Shown here piece after piece: positions 6,865 to 14,416 of a DNA stretch of 24,160 bases (within the stretch, counting starts at the first letter, position 1; each line of letters begins with the position of its first letter). This stretch comes from Syntrophomonas sp. UBA4911 (lineage in GTDB: Bacteria > Bacillota > Syntrophomonadia > Syntrophomonadales > Syntrophomonadaceae). The notes under the pieces were generated by a model that saw only the letters and a list, made by a program, of their open reading frames with translations, had not been told where the DNA came from and ran no database searches. Where the stretch lies: NCBI GenBank assembly GCA_002398105.1, contig DHCD01000040.1, positions 14,743-38,902 on the forward strand, given 5' to 3'. The position numbers were made by a program, and so were the translations under genes.

Positions 6865-7331
6865 TTATGAAAAACTCGGATATTGTGATTAAAAGCCTGG
6901 AAGAAATAGCGGCCAGACTGCAGGAGATGCAGCGAGTATCTGCCCAGCAGGTACAATTACTGGCCGATAGCCGGCTGGATTTAGACCTGGATGGGTTGGC
7001 CGGGTTAATTGAGCAGCGTCAGACTATTATGGAAGAAATAGATCTGATTGAAGCTAAACTGCACCAAAAGCCGGGCGTGAGGGATGAGTCTAAAAGATTA
7101 GTGCTCTTAGACCTGGAGATGGATGCTGATTATCATAAATACCTGAGCCTGATTAAAGCAATTATTGCCGCTATAAATGAGAATGACGTGAAGTATCGGG
7201 AATTACTCGAAAAAGCCAAGGAGCAAACGCAAAGCAAAATTAATTCTTTGAAAAACAATAAGAAAGCTCAAAAAGCCTACCTGCAGGAGGATGTATATAC
7301 TGAGGGCTGGTTTATTGATAAGAAAGAATAA
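6861..7331 (+). CDS. FlgN/FliT-like flagellar chaperone (first of two)
   Basis: 156 residues, nearly all predicted helix, with a long charged coiled-coil character (IKSLEEIAARLQEMQRVSAQ, EQRQTIMEEIDLIEAKL). The IEQRQTIMEEIDLIE pattern is typical of FlgN- or FliT-type export chaperones, which hold hook-filament junction or cap proteins before secretion. Its ATG overlaps the fliS stop by 4 nt; an in-frame ATG 6 nt downstream is an alternative. Sequence divergence in this family is high, so which export substrate it serves is not readable. The position straight after fliS matches the usual place of fliT. Confidence 0.65.
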   Translation: MIMKNSDIVIKSLEEIAARLQEMQRVSAQQVQLLADSRLDLDLDGLAGLIEQRQTIMEEIDLIEAKLHQKPGVRDESKRLVLLDLEMDADYHKYLSLIKAIIAAINENDVKYRELLEKAKEQTQSKINSLKNNKKAQKAYLQEDVYTEGWFIDKKE

Positions 7332-7346
7332 AAGGAAAGATTAAAG

Positions 7347-7826
7347 GTGAGAAATACCCTTATCGACAGTGTTATTAATAACTTTGCCGAACAGCACCGG
7401 ATATGCGAGGCAATGGCCGACTTAGCCACGGAACAACTGGTGCTGCTGAAAAAGCCTCAGCTGACAGATGTTCCTGCCCAGGTTATGGATATTATAGCTA
7501 AACGGCAAAGACTACTGGATGATTTACAGCGGTTGGATACGGAAAACAGGAGCCGGCAAGAGCAGGCATTAAACGAACTGGCCATCAGCGAATTTACCTT
7601 GAGCCAGCTTCAAGCCCGGCTTGATCCTGAACAGTATGGGGATCTCAGGGAGATACTCAATAAACTTGGGGCTATCCTTAAATCTATCAGTGAAACGGAT
7701 CGCCGGAATCAGTTATTGATGAGGGACGGCCTGGCCCAGGCAAGTAAAACCGGAACCAAGGCGAGCAATAAAGAAGCGGCCGGCCTCTATCAGCAGGTAG
7801 CAGAATTTAACAAAAAGAAGCTATAA
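7347..7826 (+). CDS. FlgN-family flagellar chaperone-like protein (second of two)
   Basis: 159 residues from GTG 7347, with AAAGGAAAG upstream. It is helical throughout, with an AKRQRLLDDLQRLD segment at about residues 51-64 that matches the family's K/E-RQ-x-LL-x2-I/L pattern, and a C-terminal QVAEFNKKKL tail. FlgN chaperones carry the hook-filament junction proteins FlgK and FlgL to the export gate. Neither flgK nor flgL is in this window. It lies 15 nt after the preceding chaperone-like gene and ends the cluster; the next gene has its own promoter. FlgN is more likely here than FliT, but the distinction is uncertain. Confidence 0.65.
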   Translation: MRNTLIDSVINNFAEQHRICEAMADLATEQLVLLKKPQLTDVPAQVMDIIAKRQRLLDDLQRLDTENRSRQEQALNELAISEFTLSQLQARLDPEQYGDLREILNKLGAILKSISETDRRNQLLMRDGLAQASKTGTKASNKEAAGLYQQVAEFNKKKL

Positions 7827-7840
7827 TAGAAAGGCATTTC

Positions 7841-7869
7841 TTGCTATTTTAAAATTTGATGGGTATAAT
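7841..7869 (+). promoter_or_regulatory. Sigma-A promoter for the zinc-ribbon gene
   Basis: TTGCTA at 7841-7846, a 17-nt spacer and a perfect TATAAT at 7864-7869. The downstream gene starts at 7942, so the leader is about 65 nt. Confidence 0.7.
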
Positions 7870-7941
7870 AATATATACGGGTCGGTAGGATGCTTTTCAG
7901 TAATCACCGGCAAAATTCTAAAAAGTGAGGGATATCTTTTT

Positions 7942-8232
7942 ATGTTCGAAGACAAAACCTTAGTATGCCAGGATTGTGGTCAGGAATTCATTTTCACTGC
8001 CGGAGAGCAGGAGTTTTATCATGAGAAAGGCTTTGAAAATGAACCCAAACGTTGCAAGGACTGCCGGAGCAACCGCCGCAACAACCGCAATGGCAGCAGA
8101 GCTCCACGCGAGATGTTTTCAGCTGTATGTGCCAGATGTGGAGCCGAGACCCAGGTTCCTTTTAAGCCGGTAGAAGGCAGACCTGTTTATTGTATGGAAT
8201 GTTTTCAGCAGATGAAAGAGGCAGCATATTAG
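7942..8232 (+). CDS. Small double zinc-ribbon protein (CxxC...CxxC / CxxC-x17-CxxC type)
   Basis: 96 residues. The N-terminal half has CQDCGQEF (C9, C12) paired with CKDC (38-41), separated by the FTAGEQEFYHEKGF segment that marks the PF13451-type zinc-ribbon family. The C-terminal half has CARCG and CMEC separated by exactly 17 residues, the CxxC-x17-CxxC repeat. An RNRR/NNRNGSRAPR basic linker joins them and could contact nucleic acid. Function is unknown in the family; RNA or DNA binding is only inferred. It is a single-gene transcription unit with its own promoter and a strong terminator just after it. Confidence 0.82.
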   Translation: MFEDKTLVCQDCGQEFIFTAGEQEFYHEKGFENEPKRCKDCRSNRRNNRNGSRAPREMFSAVCARCGAETQVPFKPVEGRPVYCMECFQQMKEAAY

Positions 8233-8256
8233 GAAAGAGGGAATTTAGATATTAAC

Positions 8257-8278
8257 ACCGGGCGCAAGCCCGGTTTTT
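8257..8278 (+). terminator. Intrinsic terminator after the zinc-ribbon gene
   Basis: ACCGGGC at 8257-8263 pairs with GCCCGGT at 8268-8274 (7 bp, GCAA loop), followed directly by a run of Ts to 8278. Confidence 0.88.
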
Positions 8279-8313
8279 CATTTTAAAAAAGATACCGGCG
8301 GGTGCATAAGGCA

Positions 8314-8356
8314 GGGCGGTTCTTTTGTGGTCTGACTACAAAAAGGCCGCCCTTTT
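8314..8356 (+). terminator. Second, longer terminator-like hairpin
   Basis: GGGCGG at 8314-8319 pairs with CCGCCC at 8347-8352. The arms continue with TTTTGT/ACAAAA and GTC/GAC, and TTTT follows the 3' arm. The hairpin could be a back-up terminator for the zinc-ribbon gene. The remaining sequence up to 8437 shows no gene. Confidence 0.5.
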
Positions 8357-8437
8357 GCGTCCGCAGCCTCACCCGGGACCTACCTCAAAAATATTGGGAT
8401 ATTAGGGGATTTTACGCATAATACTAAATTATGAATG

Positions 8438-8467
8438 AAAGGATTTATTCTTATCCGAGTAGTATAA
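8438..8467 (+). promoter_or_regulatory. Candidate sigma-H-like promoter for hpf, overlapping a TATAAT
   Basis: AAAGGATTT at 8438-8446 fits the sigma-H -35 pattern (RNAGGAWWW), and 12 nt later GTAGTATAA at 8459-8467 fits the -10 pattern (RNNGAATWW) except for one core base. A TATAAT at 8463-8468 overlaps it, but has no sigma-A -35 at 16-18 nt. In B. subtilis the hpf homologue is controlled by sigma-B and sigma-H, which makes this reading plausible but unproven. Confidence 0.4.
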
Positions 8468-8498
8468 TATACATAAGCAACGGGAAAGGAGTGGTCGT

Positions 8499-9044
8499 AT
8501 GAAGTTTGATATCAGAGGCAAAAACATTGAACTTACTGATGCGTTAAAGGACTATACCACTAAAAGGCTTTCCAAGTTGGAAAAGTACATTGAGGATGTA
8601 AAGGAGGCTCAGGTAGCCCTTTCAGTCGGCGCCGAGGGGCATAGGGTGGAAGTTACCATACCGCTTAACGGGATACTCCTGAGGGGTGAAGAATGTACCG
8701 ATGACATGTACAGCTCAATTGATCTGGTAGAGGAGAAACTGGAGAAACAGATAGAAAAATATAAGACTAAATTATATAGAAATAACCGGGGGGTGGGTCT
8801 GAAGAAATCTCTGCGGGAAGAAGCCCTGAAAGAATTGGATCAAGGCAAAGCGACAGAAAAATTCAACATTGTCCGCAGCAAAAGATTTGCCTTAAAGCCG
8901 ATGGATGAAGAAGAGGCGATTATGCAGATGAATCTTTTGGGCCACAGCTTTTTTGTATTCTTTAATGCCCGGACCGAAGAGGTTAACGTGGTCTATAAAC
9001 GCAAGGATAAGGGCTATGGGCTGATTGAACCAGAATTTGATTAG
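8499..9044 (+). CDS. hpf: Long-form ribosome hibernation promoting factor (HPF/RaiA family)
   Basis: 181 residues, the length of the long HPF of Gram-positive bacteria. The N-terminal domain (about 1-100) starts MKFDIRGKNIELTDALKDYT and has the KRLSKLEKYIED helix. A linker follows, then the C-terminal dimerisation domain (about 120-175) with VRSKRFALKPMDEEEAIMQM, LLGHSFFVFFN and the ending VVYKRKDKGYGLIEPEF. Long HPF binds the 30S decoding site in non-growing cells and pairs two ribosomes into 100S dimers. AAAGGAG lies 7 nt before the ATG. It stands alone between its own promoter region and the secA promoter, in the conserved hpf-secA-prfB order. Confidence 0.95.
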   Translation: MKFDIRGKNIELTDALKDYTTKRLSKLEKYIEDVKEAQVALSVGAEGHRVEVTIPLNGILLRGEECTDDMYSSIDLVEEKLEKQIEKYKTKLYRNNRGVGLKKSLREEALKELDQGKATEKFNIVRSKRFALKPMDEEEAIMQMNLLGHSFFVFFNARTEEVNVVYKRKDKGYGLIEPEFD

Positions 9045-9073
9045 TTGAAGGCACACCGGCAAAGTGATAATAT
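9045..9073 (+). promoter_or_regulatory. Sigma-A promoter for the secA-motA-motB-prfB run
   Basis: TTGAAG at 9045-9050 begins directly after the hpf stop codon; a 17-nt spacer leads to TAATAT at 9068-9073. Predicted transcription start is near 9080, giving a leader of about 68 nt that contains the hairpin at 9104-9124. Confidence 0.65.
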
Positions 9074-9103
9074 AAAAATGTTAATTTATTGATGTTGAAT
9101 AGG

Positions 9104-9131
9104 GAGGAACCTGGATGGTTCCTCTTTTTTT
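9104..9131 (+). terminator. Terminator/attenuator hairpin in the secA leader that overlaps a Shine-Dalgarno sequence
   Basis: GAGGAACC at 9104-9111 and GGTTCCTC at 9117-9124 form a perfect 8-bp stem with loop TGGAT, followed by seven Ts (9125-9131). The 5' arm includes most of a GGAGG at 9103-9107, and the ATG at 9115-9117 sits in the loop, 7 nt after that GGAGG and in frame with secA. Formation of the hairpin and ribosome binding at this site are therefore mutually exclusive. It can be read as the hpf terminator or as an attenuator in the secA leader. Confidence 0.75.
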
Positions 9132-9147
9132 AAGAGGAGAGATACCG

Positions 9148-11640
9148 ATGATTAGAGATGCCCTTAAAAGGTTACTGGATGACAATGAAAAAGAGATTAA
9201 GCGGCTGCGCCGCAGGGTAGAGGCCATAAACGAGCTGGAAGCAGACTATACTGCCTTGCCCGCCGAGCAATTTCCCCAAAAAACTGCAGAATTTAAGGAA
9301 AGGTTAAAGGGCGGAGAGAATTTAAACGATATATTAGCTGAGGCTTTTGCCCTGGTACGGGAAGCTTCCCGCCGAACTTTGGGAATGAGGCATTTTGATG
9401 TTCAGCTGATCGGCGGGATGGTACTGCATGAAGGCCGTATAGCAGAGATGAAGACGGGTGAAGGCAAGACCCTGGTAGCCACCCTGGCGGCATATTTAAA
9501 TGCCCTGGAGGAAAAAGGGGTTCACATTGTAACCGTCAACGATTACCTGGCCACCCGTGACTCGGAGTGGATGCGGCCGATTTATGAGTATTGCGGCTTG
9601 TCCGTGGGCCTTATTGTGCATGACTTAAGCTATGAAGAGCGTAAACATGCCTATTCCTGTGACATTACTTATGGAACCAACAACGAATTTGGTTTTGATT
9701 ACCTGCGCGATAATATGGTGATTGCAACCGAGAACATGGTGCAAAGGGATCTGCATTATGCGATTATTGACGAGGTTGACTCCATACTTATTGACGAGGC
9801 GCGTACCCCCTTGATTATTTCCGGTGAGGGGGACAAACCCACCGACCTCTATTACCAGATAGCCAAGTTTATTCCCCGTCTGGTAAATGAAGAGGATTAT
9901 AAAATAGACGAGAAGGCCCACTTGGTGACCCTGACCGAAGACGGGGTGCGCAAGGTGGAGAAGTACTTTGCGATTGACAACCTGTCGGAGAATATGGAAC
10001 TGGCTCATCATGTAAATCAGGGGCTCAAGGCGTATGGCCTGATGAAGCGGGACCGGGATTACGTAGTCAAAGACGGACAGGTAATAATCGTGGATGAGTT
10101 TACCGGACGCCTGATGTTCGGACGCCGTTACAGCGATGGACTGCACCAGGCGATAGAGGCCAAGGAAGGAGTCAAGATTGAGAAGGAGTCGCAGACCCTA
10201 GCCACTATAACTTTCCAGAATTATTTTCGCATGTTTGAAAAACTGGCCGGCATGACTGGTACCGCCAGGACGGAAGAAGAGGAATTCCGCAAGATCTACG
10301 GCATGGATGTGGTGGTCATACCTACCCACAGGCCTATGGTAAGAGATGACAAGCCGGATATTATTTACCGCACCGAAGCCGGAAAATTCCAGGCGGTGGT
10401 GGAAGATATCGCGGAGCGTTACCGGAGCGGACAACCGGTATTGGTAGGTACTATATCCATAGAAAAGTCCGAGCTTTTAAGCAATTTGCTGAAAAAGAAG
10501 GGGATTCCCCACCAGGTTTTGAATGCCAAACACCATGAGAAGGAAGCCCAGATTATAGCGGGAGCCGGTGAAAAAAACACCGTAACCATAGCTACTAATA
10601 TGGCGGGCAGAGGAACTGATATTGTGCTGGAGGAAGGAGTGCAGGAACTGGGCGGCCTGTATGTGCTGGGTACCGAAAGGCATGAGGCCCGGCGTATAGA
10701 CAACCAGTTGCGGGGACGTTCCGGACGGCAGGGCGACCCGGGTGAATCGCGCTTTTATGTGTCGCTGGAAGATGATCTGATGCGTTTGTTTGGGGCTTCC
10801 ACCATTGAAGGGGTTATGGATCGCCTGGGCATGGACGACAGTATGCCGATTGAGAACAAGATGGTTTCGCGGGGTATTGAAAATGCTCAGAAGAAGGTGG
10901 AAAGCCGCAACTTCAGCATAAGAAAGAATGTCCTGGAATATGACGATGTTATTAACCAGCAAAGAGGAGTCATGTACGGGGAACGTAAAAAGGTGCTGGA
11001 TGGAGAAGACCTGAAAGATACCATTTCCAGTATGATTGATGATGTTGTCGATGAAGTGGTCAACGGCTATGCCGGTGATATTAAATACTCTGATGATTGG
11101 GACTTGCCAGGTTTGCTGGCCTATGTGGAACAGCATGTGCTCCCCCGCATAGATTTTAGCGTTGATGACCTCAAAGGGATGACCAAAGACGAGGTCAAGG
11201 AATTTCTCCAGGAACGCACCCACCGCCTCTACGAGGAAAGGGAAGCGGAAATGGGCGGCCAAACCATGCGGGAACTGGAAAAGGCCATTATGCTCAGGAT
11301 CATAGACGACAAGTGGATGGATCATATCGACGCCATGGATCAGCTTCGCAATGGCATATCCCTGCGGGCTTACGGGCAGAAGGATCCGCTTATTGAGTAT
11401 AAGTTTGAAGCCTTTAACGCTTTTGAATCTATGGTCTACAGCATAAAAGAGGATGTCGTCCGCTTTATCCTGCGGGTCAAAGTGGTACAGCAGCCCCAGG
11501 AGCGCCGGACCTTTATCAATCAAGGGGAAGAAACCGAGAAGAAACCCATTAGGGTAGGGAAGAAAATAGGACGTAATGAACCATGTCCTTGCGGCAGCGG
11601 TAAAAAGTATAAGAATTGTTGTGGAAGAGGGGTTAGTTAA
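9148..11640 (+). CDS. secA: Preprotein translocase ATPase SecA
   Basis: 830 residues from ATG 9148, the normal length for Firmicute SecA. SecA is the cytoplasmic motor that pushes precursors through SecYEG. Visible are Walker A in MKTGEGKTLVATLAAYLN (GEGKT at 104-108), the DEVD box in IIDEVDSILIDEARTPLI (208-211), the motif VGTISIEKSELLSNLLKKK, GRAGRGTD-like ATNMAGRGTDIVLE, and QLRGRSGRQGDPG. The C-terminus has the zinc motif CPCGSGKKYKNCC that binds SecB or ribosomes. I chose 9148 because known SecA proteins align from this Met and AAGAGGAG lies just upstream. An in-frame ATG at 9115 with its own GGAGG would add 11 residues (MVPLFLRGEIP) but lies in the leader hairpin. The stop overlaps motA by 1 nt. 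Confidence 0.97.
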   Translation: MIRDALKRLLDDNEKEIKRLRRRVEAINELEADYTALPAEQFPQKTAEFKERLKGGENLNDILAEAFALVREASRRTLGMRHFDVQLIGGMVLHEGRIAEMKTGEGKTLVATLAAYLNALEEKGVHIVTVNDYLATRDSEWMRPIYEYCGLSVGLIVHDLSYEERKHAYSCDITYGTNNEFGFDYLRDNMVIATENMVQRDLHYAIIDEVDSILIDEARTPLIISGEGDKPTDLYYQIAKFIPRLVNEEDYKIDEKAHLVTLTEDGVRKVEKYFAIDNLSENMELAHHVNQGLKAYGLMKRDRDYVVKDGQVIIVDEFTGRLMFGRRYSDGLHQAIEAKEGVKIEKESQTLATITFQNYFRMFEKLAGMTGTARTEEEEFRKIYGMDVVVIPTHRPMVRDDKPDIIYRTEAGKFQAVVEDIAERYRSGQPVLVGTISIEKSELLSNLLKKKGIPHQVLNAKHHEKEAQIIAGAGEKNTVTIATNMAGRGTDIVLEEGVQELGGLYVLGTERHEARRIDNQLRGRSGRQGDPGESRFYVSLEDDLMRLFGASTIEGVMDRLGMDDSMPIENKMVSRGIENAQKKVESRNFSIRKNVLEYDDVINQQRGVMYGERKKVLDGEDLKDTISSMIDDVVDEVVNGYAGDIKYSDDWDLPGLLAYVEQHVLPRIDFSVDDLKGMTKDEVKEFLQERTHRLYEEREAEMGGQTMRELEKAIMLRIIDDKWMDHIDAMDQLRNGISLRAYGQKDPLIEYKFEAFNAFESMVYSIKEDVVRFILRVKVVQQPQERRTFINQGEETEKKPIRVGKKIGRNEPCPCGSGKKYKNCCGRGVS

Positions 11641-12431
11641 TGGACATAGCGACTCTAATAGGATTACTCGTAGGATTCGGAGGGCTATTGGGCGGATTCT
11701 TCCTGGAGGGCGGCACCATGAGGATGCTCCTGGTGGAAACCGCGGCCTTGATCGTATTCGGGGGTACCATTGGAGCGGTAATACTAAGCTTTACCATGGA
11801 AGAAATTAAGACGGTCCCTTATTTTCTAAAGGTTATATTTACCGATAAAAAGATTGATTATCTAACCGTCCTTGATTCTCTGGTAGAAACGGCCGACAAG
11901 GCCCGGCGCGAAGGTTTGCTGAGCTTGGAAAGCCAGCTGGGCGAAATAGGCAACCCTTTCCTGGCCCGGGGGCTGCAATTGGTGATTGACGGAACTGATC
12001 CTGAACTTACCCGTAATATGCTGGAAATGGAGATAGAAGCCTATGAGAAAAAAGAAAAAGTCGGCTTTGAAGTATTCATGTCGGCCGGAGGCTTTGCTCC
12101 TACCATGGGTATTATCGGTACGGTTATGGGACTGGTCCATGTTCTGAGCAGCATATCTGAACCGGACAAACTGAGCGGCGCCATTGCGGTAGCCTTCCTG
12201 GCTACTCTTTACGGTGTGGGCTCGGCCAATGTGCTCTGGATTCCCTTTGCCACCAAGATAAAAGGTAAATCAGAAAAAGAAGTCCTGTTGATGGAACTGG
12301 TCCTGGAAGGTATACTATCTATTCAGGCGGGAGAAAATCCTCGGGTAATAAGGGAAAAGCTGATGACCTTCCTGCCGCCGCAGACCAGAGAGGCTGCAGC
12401 CGAGCAACAGCAGGCCCAGGCAAGGATGTGA
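11640..12431 (+). CDS. motA: Flagellar motor stator protein MotA
   Basis: 263 residues with four hydrophobic segments: two at the N-terminus (about 3-20 and 28-50) and two at about 145-170 and 178-200, with a large cytoplasmic loop between. Conserved prolines are present in FAPTMGIIGTVMGLV and in WIPFATK. The cytoplasmic loop has the charged EAYEKKEKVG segment. MotA and MotB form the ion-conducting stator; MotA's loop contacts the rotor protein FliG. Its ATG shares one base with the secA stop (TAATG), so translation is probably coupled to secA. Whether it uses protons or sodium cannot be read here. Confidence 0.94.
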   Translation: MDIATLIGLLVGFGGLLGGFFLEGGTMRMLLVETAALIVFGGTIGAVILSFTMEEIKTVPYFLKVIFTDKKIDYLTVLDSLVETADKARREGLLSLESQLGEIGNPFLARGLQLVIDGTDPELTRNMLEMEIEAYEKKEKVGFEVFMSAGGFAPTMGIIGTVMGLVHVLSSISEPDKLSGAIAVAFLATLYGVGSANVLWIPFATKIKGKSEKEVLLMELVLEGILSIQAGENPRVIREKLMTFLPPQTREAAAEQQQAQARM

Positions 12432-12435
12432 TTAT

Positions 12436-13254
12436 ATGGCAGGGCGCAGGAAGAAAAAACCGGAGAAAGAAGCCAATATGGAGCGTTGGCTCATTACCTA
12501 CTCCGACCTTATTACACTTTTACTGATATTCTTTATTTTGATGTATACTATGAGCCAGGTTGATGCCCGTAAATATGCGGCGGTGGCTAATTCCCTGAGC
12601 GTAGTGCTGACCGGACAGGCCATGTCGGTACTTGACACCCAGGGCCCTTCTATGATAGAAGGAATATCGGGGCAGCAAATGCCGGAAGGCCCCGGACCGG
12701 CTACCGCCCAGCAGGGAGAACTGGATGAAGTAAAAAGAATCATAGCCGAATTTATCAGCACCAAAGATCTGGAGGTCAGCCAGGAACAGGCTCAGGGCAA
12801 CACCGCGGTTACAAAACTCAGTGAATATATTATAATTTATGAACAGGAGCGGGGACTGGTTATAAGCTTTAAGGACACCCTGCTGTTCGCCAGCGGGTCC
12901 GACCAGTTGACTCCCCAGGCCCAGGGGATAATCCGGGAAGTAGGAAAAACCTTGGTTAAAATCCCTAATTATATTCGGGTGGAAGGCCATACCGATAATT
13001 TGCCTATAAATACGGGAAAATTTCCTTCGAACTGGGAATTATCGGCACTAAGAGCCTCCAATGTGGTTCATGTACTTAATGAAGACGCCGGGATTCCGGC
13101 GGAACGCCTATCTATAATCGGCTTTGGCGAATACCGCCCCCTGGTTCCCAATGATGATCAGATCAGCCGGGCTATGAACCGCCGGGTGGATATAGTAATA
13201 TTGAAAAAGAAATATGACTATTTTGAACCATCCAGCAGTACGGCTCAACCTTAA
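12436..13254 (+). CDS. motB: Flagellar motor stator protein MotB
   Basis: 272 residues. A basic N-terminus (AGRRKKKPEKE) precedes one membrane helix, WLITYSDLITLLLIFFILMY, in which D24 is the expected ion-binding aspartate. A linker with a VDARKYAAVANSL plug-like region follows. The C-terminal OmpA-like peptidoglycan-binding domain (about 135-260) has FASGSDQLTPQAQ, VEGHTDNLPI, NWELSALRASNVV and GFGEYRP. MotB anchors the stator to the cell wall. It starts 4 nt after motA; the gap to prfB is 14 nt. Confidence 0.94.
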   Translation: MAGRRKKKPEKEANMERWLITYSDLITLLLIFFILMYTMSQVDARKYAAVANSLSVVLTGQAMSVLDTQGPSMIEGISGQQMPEGPGPATAQQGELDEVKRIIAEFISTKDLEVSQEQAQGNTAVTKLSEYIIIYEQERGLVISFKDTLLFASGSDQLTPQAQGIIREVGKTLVKIPNYIRVEGHTDNLPINTGKFPSNWELSALRASNVVHVLNEDAGIPAERLSIIGFGEYRPLVPNDDQISRAMNRRVDIVILKKKYDYFEPSSSTAQP

Positions 13255-13268
13255 AGGAGGGAAAGATA

Positions 13269-14364
13269 TTGATTGAAGATCCCCAATCCGTATGCAGTGA
13301 TATAGTCAAACGCCTTGAAGAAATGAGGGCTTCTCTTTGACATTGATGGTCAAAAACAGGAGATAGAGGTCCTCCAGAAGAAAACCCTGGAGGAGAATTT
13401 CTGGAATGACCGCCAGGAAGCGCAAAAGATTTTAAAAAACATCAGTGACTTGCAGGAGAGTGTTAATAGATTTTGTCATCTCTGGGAAGAAGCCAATTAT
13501 ATTAAAGATATCCTGGACATGGCTCAGGAAGAGGATGATCAGGAGCTCTGGAGTGAAACTGCGACTGAATTAAAAGGACTGCAGAAAAGATTTCGGGAGT
13601 TTGAACTCCTGGTTTTGTTTTCTGGAATCCATGATGAGCGGGATGCCATTCTTTCCCTGCATGCCGGCGCCGGCGGTACCGAAGCCCAGGATTGGGTAGA
13701 GATGTTGTTTCGGATGTATACGCGCTGGGCGGAAGCATCCGGTTATACGACGGAAGTTATGGACTATCTGGACGGAGATGAGGCGGGAATCAAGAGTGTG
13801 ACCTTCATGGTCAAAGGTAAATACGCTTTTGGCAAACTCAAGTGTGAGGAAGGGGTGCACCGTCTGATCAGGATTTCTCCTTTTGACTCCTCCGGGCGGC
13901 GCCATACTTCGTTTGCATCACTTTCGGTATTGCCGGAGATAATCGAAAATGTAGAGGTCAATATTAATCCGGAAGATTTGCGCATAGATACCTATCGCTC
14001 AAGCGGCGCCGGCGGTCAGCATGTAAATAAGACTGATTCCGCGGTTCGCATTACCCATCTCCCCACCGGTATTGTAGCCCAGTGCCAGAATGAGCGTTCC
14101 CAGCATGCCAATCGCCTGGCGGCCATGAAGATTTTAACCGCTAAACTATATGAGATGAAGCAGGAGGAAGCCCAAAATAATTTGCAGAATCTTAAGGGAG
14201 AATATAAAGACATAGCCTGGGGAAGCCAGATAAGGACCTATACCTTGAATCCTTTTAATCTAATCAAGGATCATCGTACCAACCTGGAGGAAGGCAATGT
14301 TCAGGCAGTCCTTGACGGCGACCTGGACGAATTCATCTATGCCCGGTTGCAGCAGAAGGCGTAA
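13269..14364 (+). CDS. prfB: Peptide chain release factor 2, with programmed +1 frameshift
   Basis: The full protein is read as 13269-13337 (TTG start, 23 codons) plus 13339-14364, giving about 364 residues. The first part ends ...ATG AGG GCT TCT CTT TGA C, the classic RF2 site, and +1 slippage continues as DIDGQKQEIEVL. RF2 reads UGA and UAA: the SPF tripeptide is present in RISPFDSSGRRHTSF, and the catalytic GGQ is in SSGAGGQHVNKTDSAVRITH. AAAGGAGGG about 8 nt before the TTG fits this start. Low RF2 slows reading of the internal UGA and favours the shift, so the gene is autoregulated. It is the last gene of the secA-motA-motB-prfB run. Confidence 0.95.
13326..13341 (+). promoter_or_regulatory. 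prfB programmed frameshift site
   Basis: AGGGCT TCT CTT TGA C: an AGGG Shine-Dalgarno-like stretch, a short spacer, the slippery CTT codon (13335-13337), and the in-frame TGA stop (13338-13340) followed by C. This matches the arrangement known from E. coli prfB. Confidence 0.93.
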
Positions 14365-14379
14365 ACTGATCAGTGAATT

Positions 14380-14399
14380 AAGTAAATAGACGCAGATTT
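14380..14399 (+). repeat. Fragment of the dispersed AAATAGACGC repeat
   Basis: TAAATAGACGCAGATTT at about 14383-14399 resembles the left end of the tandem repeat units at 15605 and 15852, where AAAATAGACGC and ACGCAGATTTA occur. It lies 16 nt after the prfB stop. Nothing else of the repeat follows; the structured RNA segment begins at 14417. Confidence 0.5.
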
Positions 14400-14416
14400 G
14401 AAAGTACAAGAGCTTT

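Noticed and set aside
9115..9147. N-terminal extension of SecA from ATG 9115
   Set aside because: Not used as the main start, because SecA families begin at 9148 and the ATG is in a terminator loop; kept as a regulatory finding.
10477..11523. 348-codon open frame antisense to secA
   Set aside because: It lies wholly within secA, whose motifs are unmistakable, and its translation shows no domain; it is a shadow of biased codon use.
13269..13450. prfB as a frameshifted pseudogene
   Set aside because: The interruption is exactly the known programmed CTT-TGA-C site of release factor 2.
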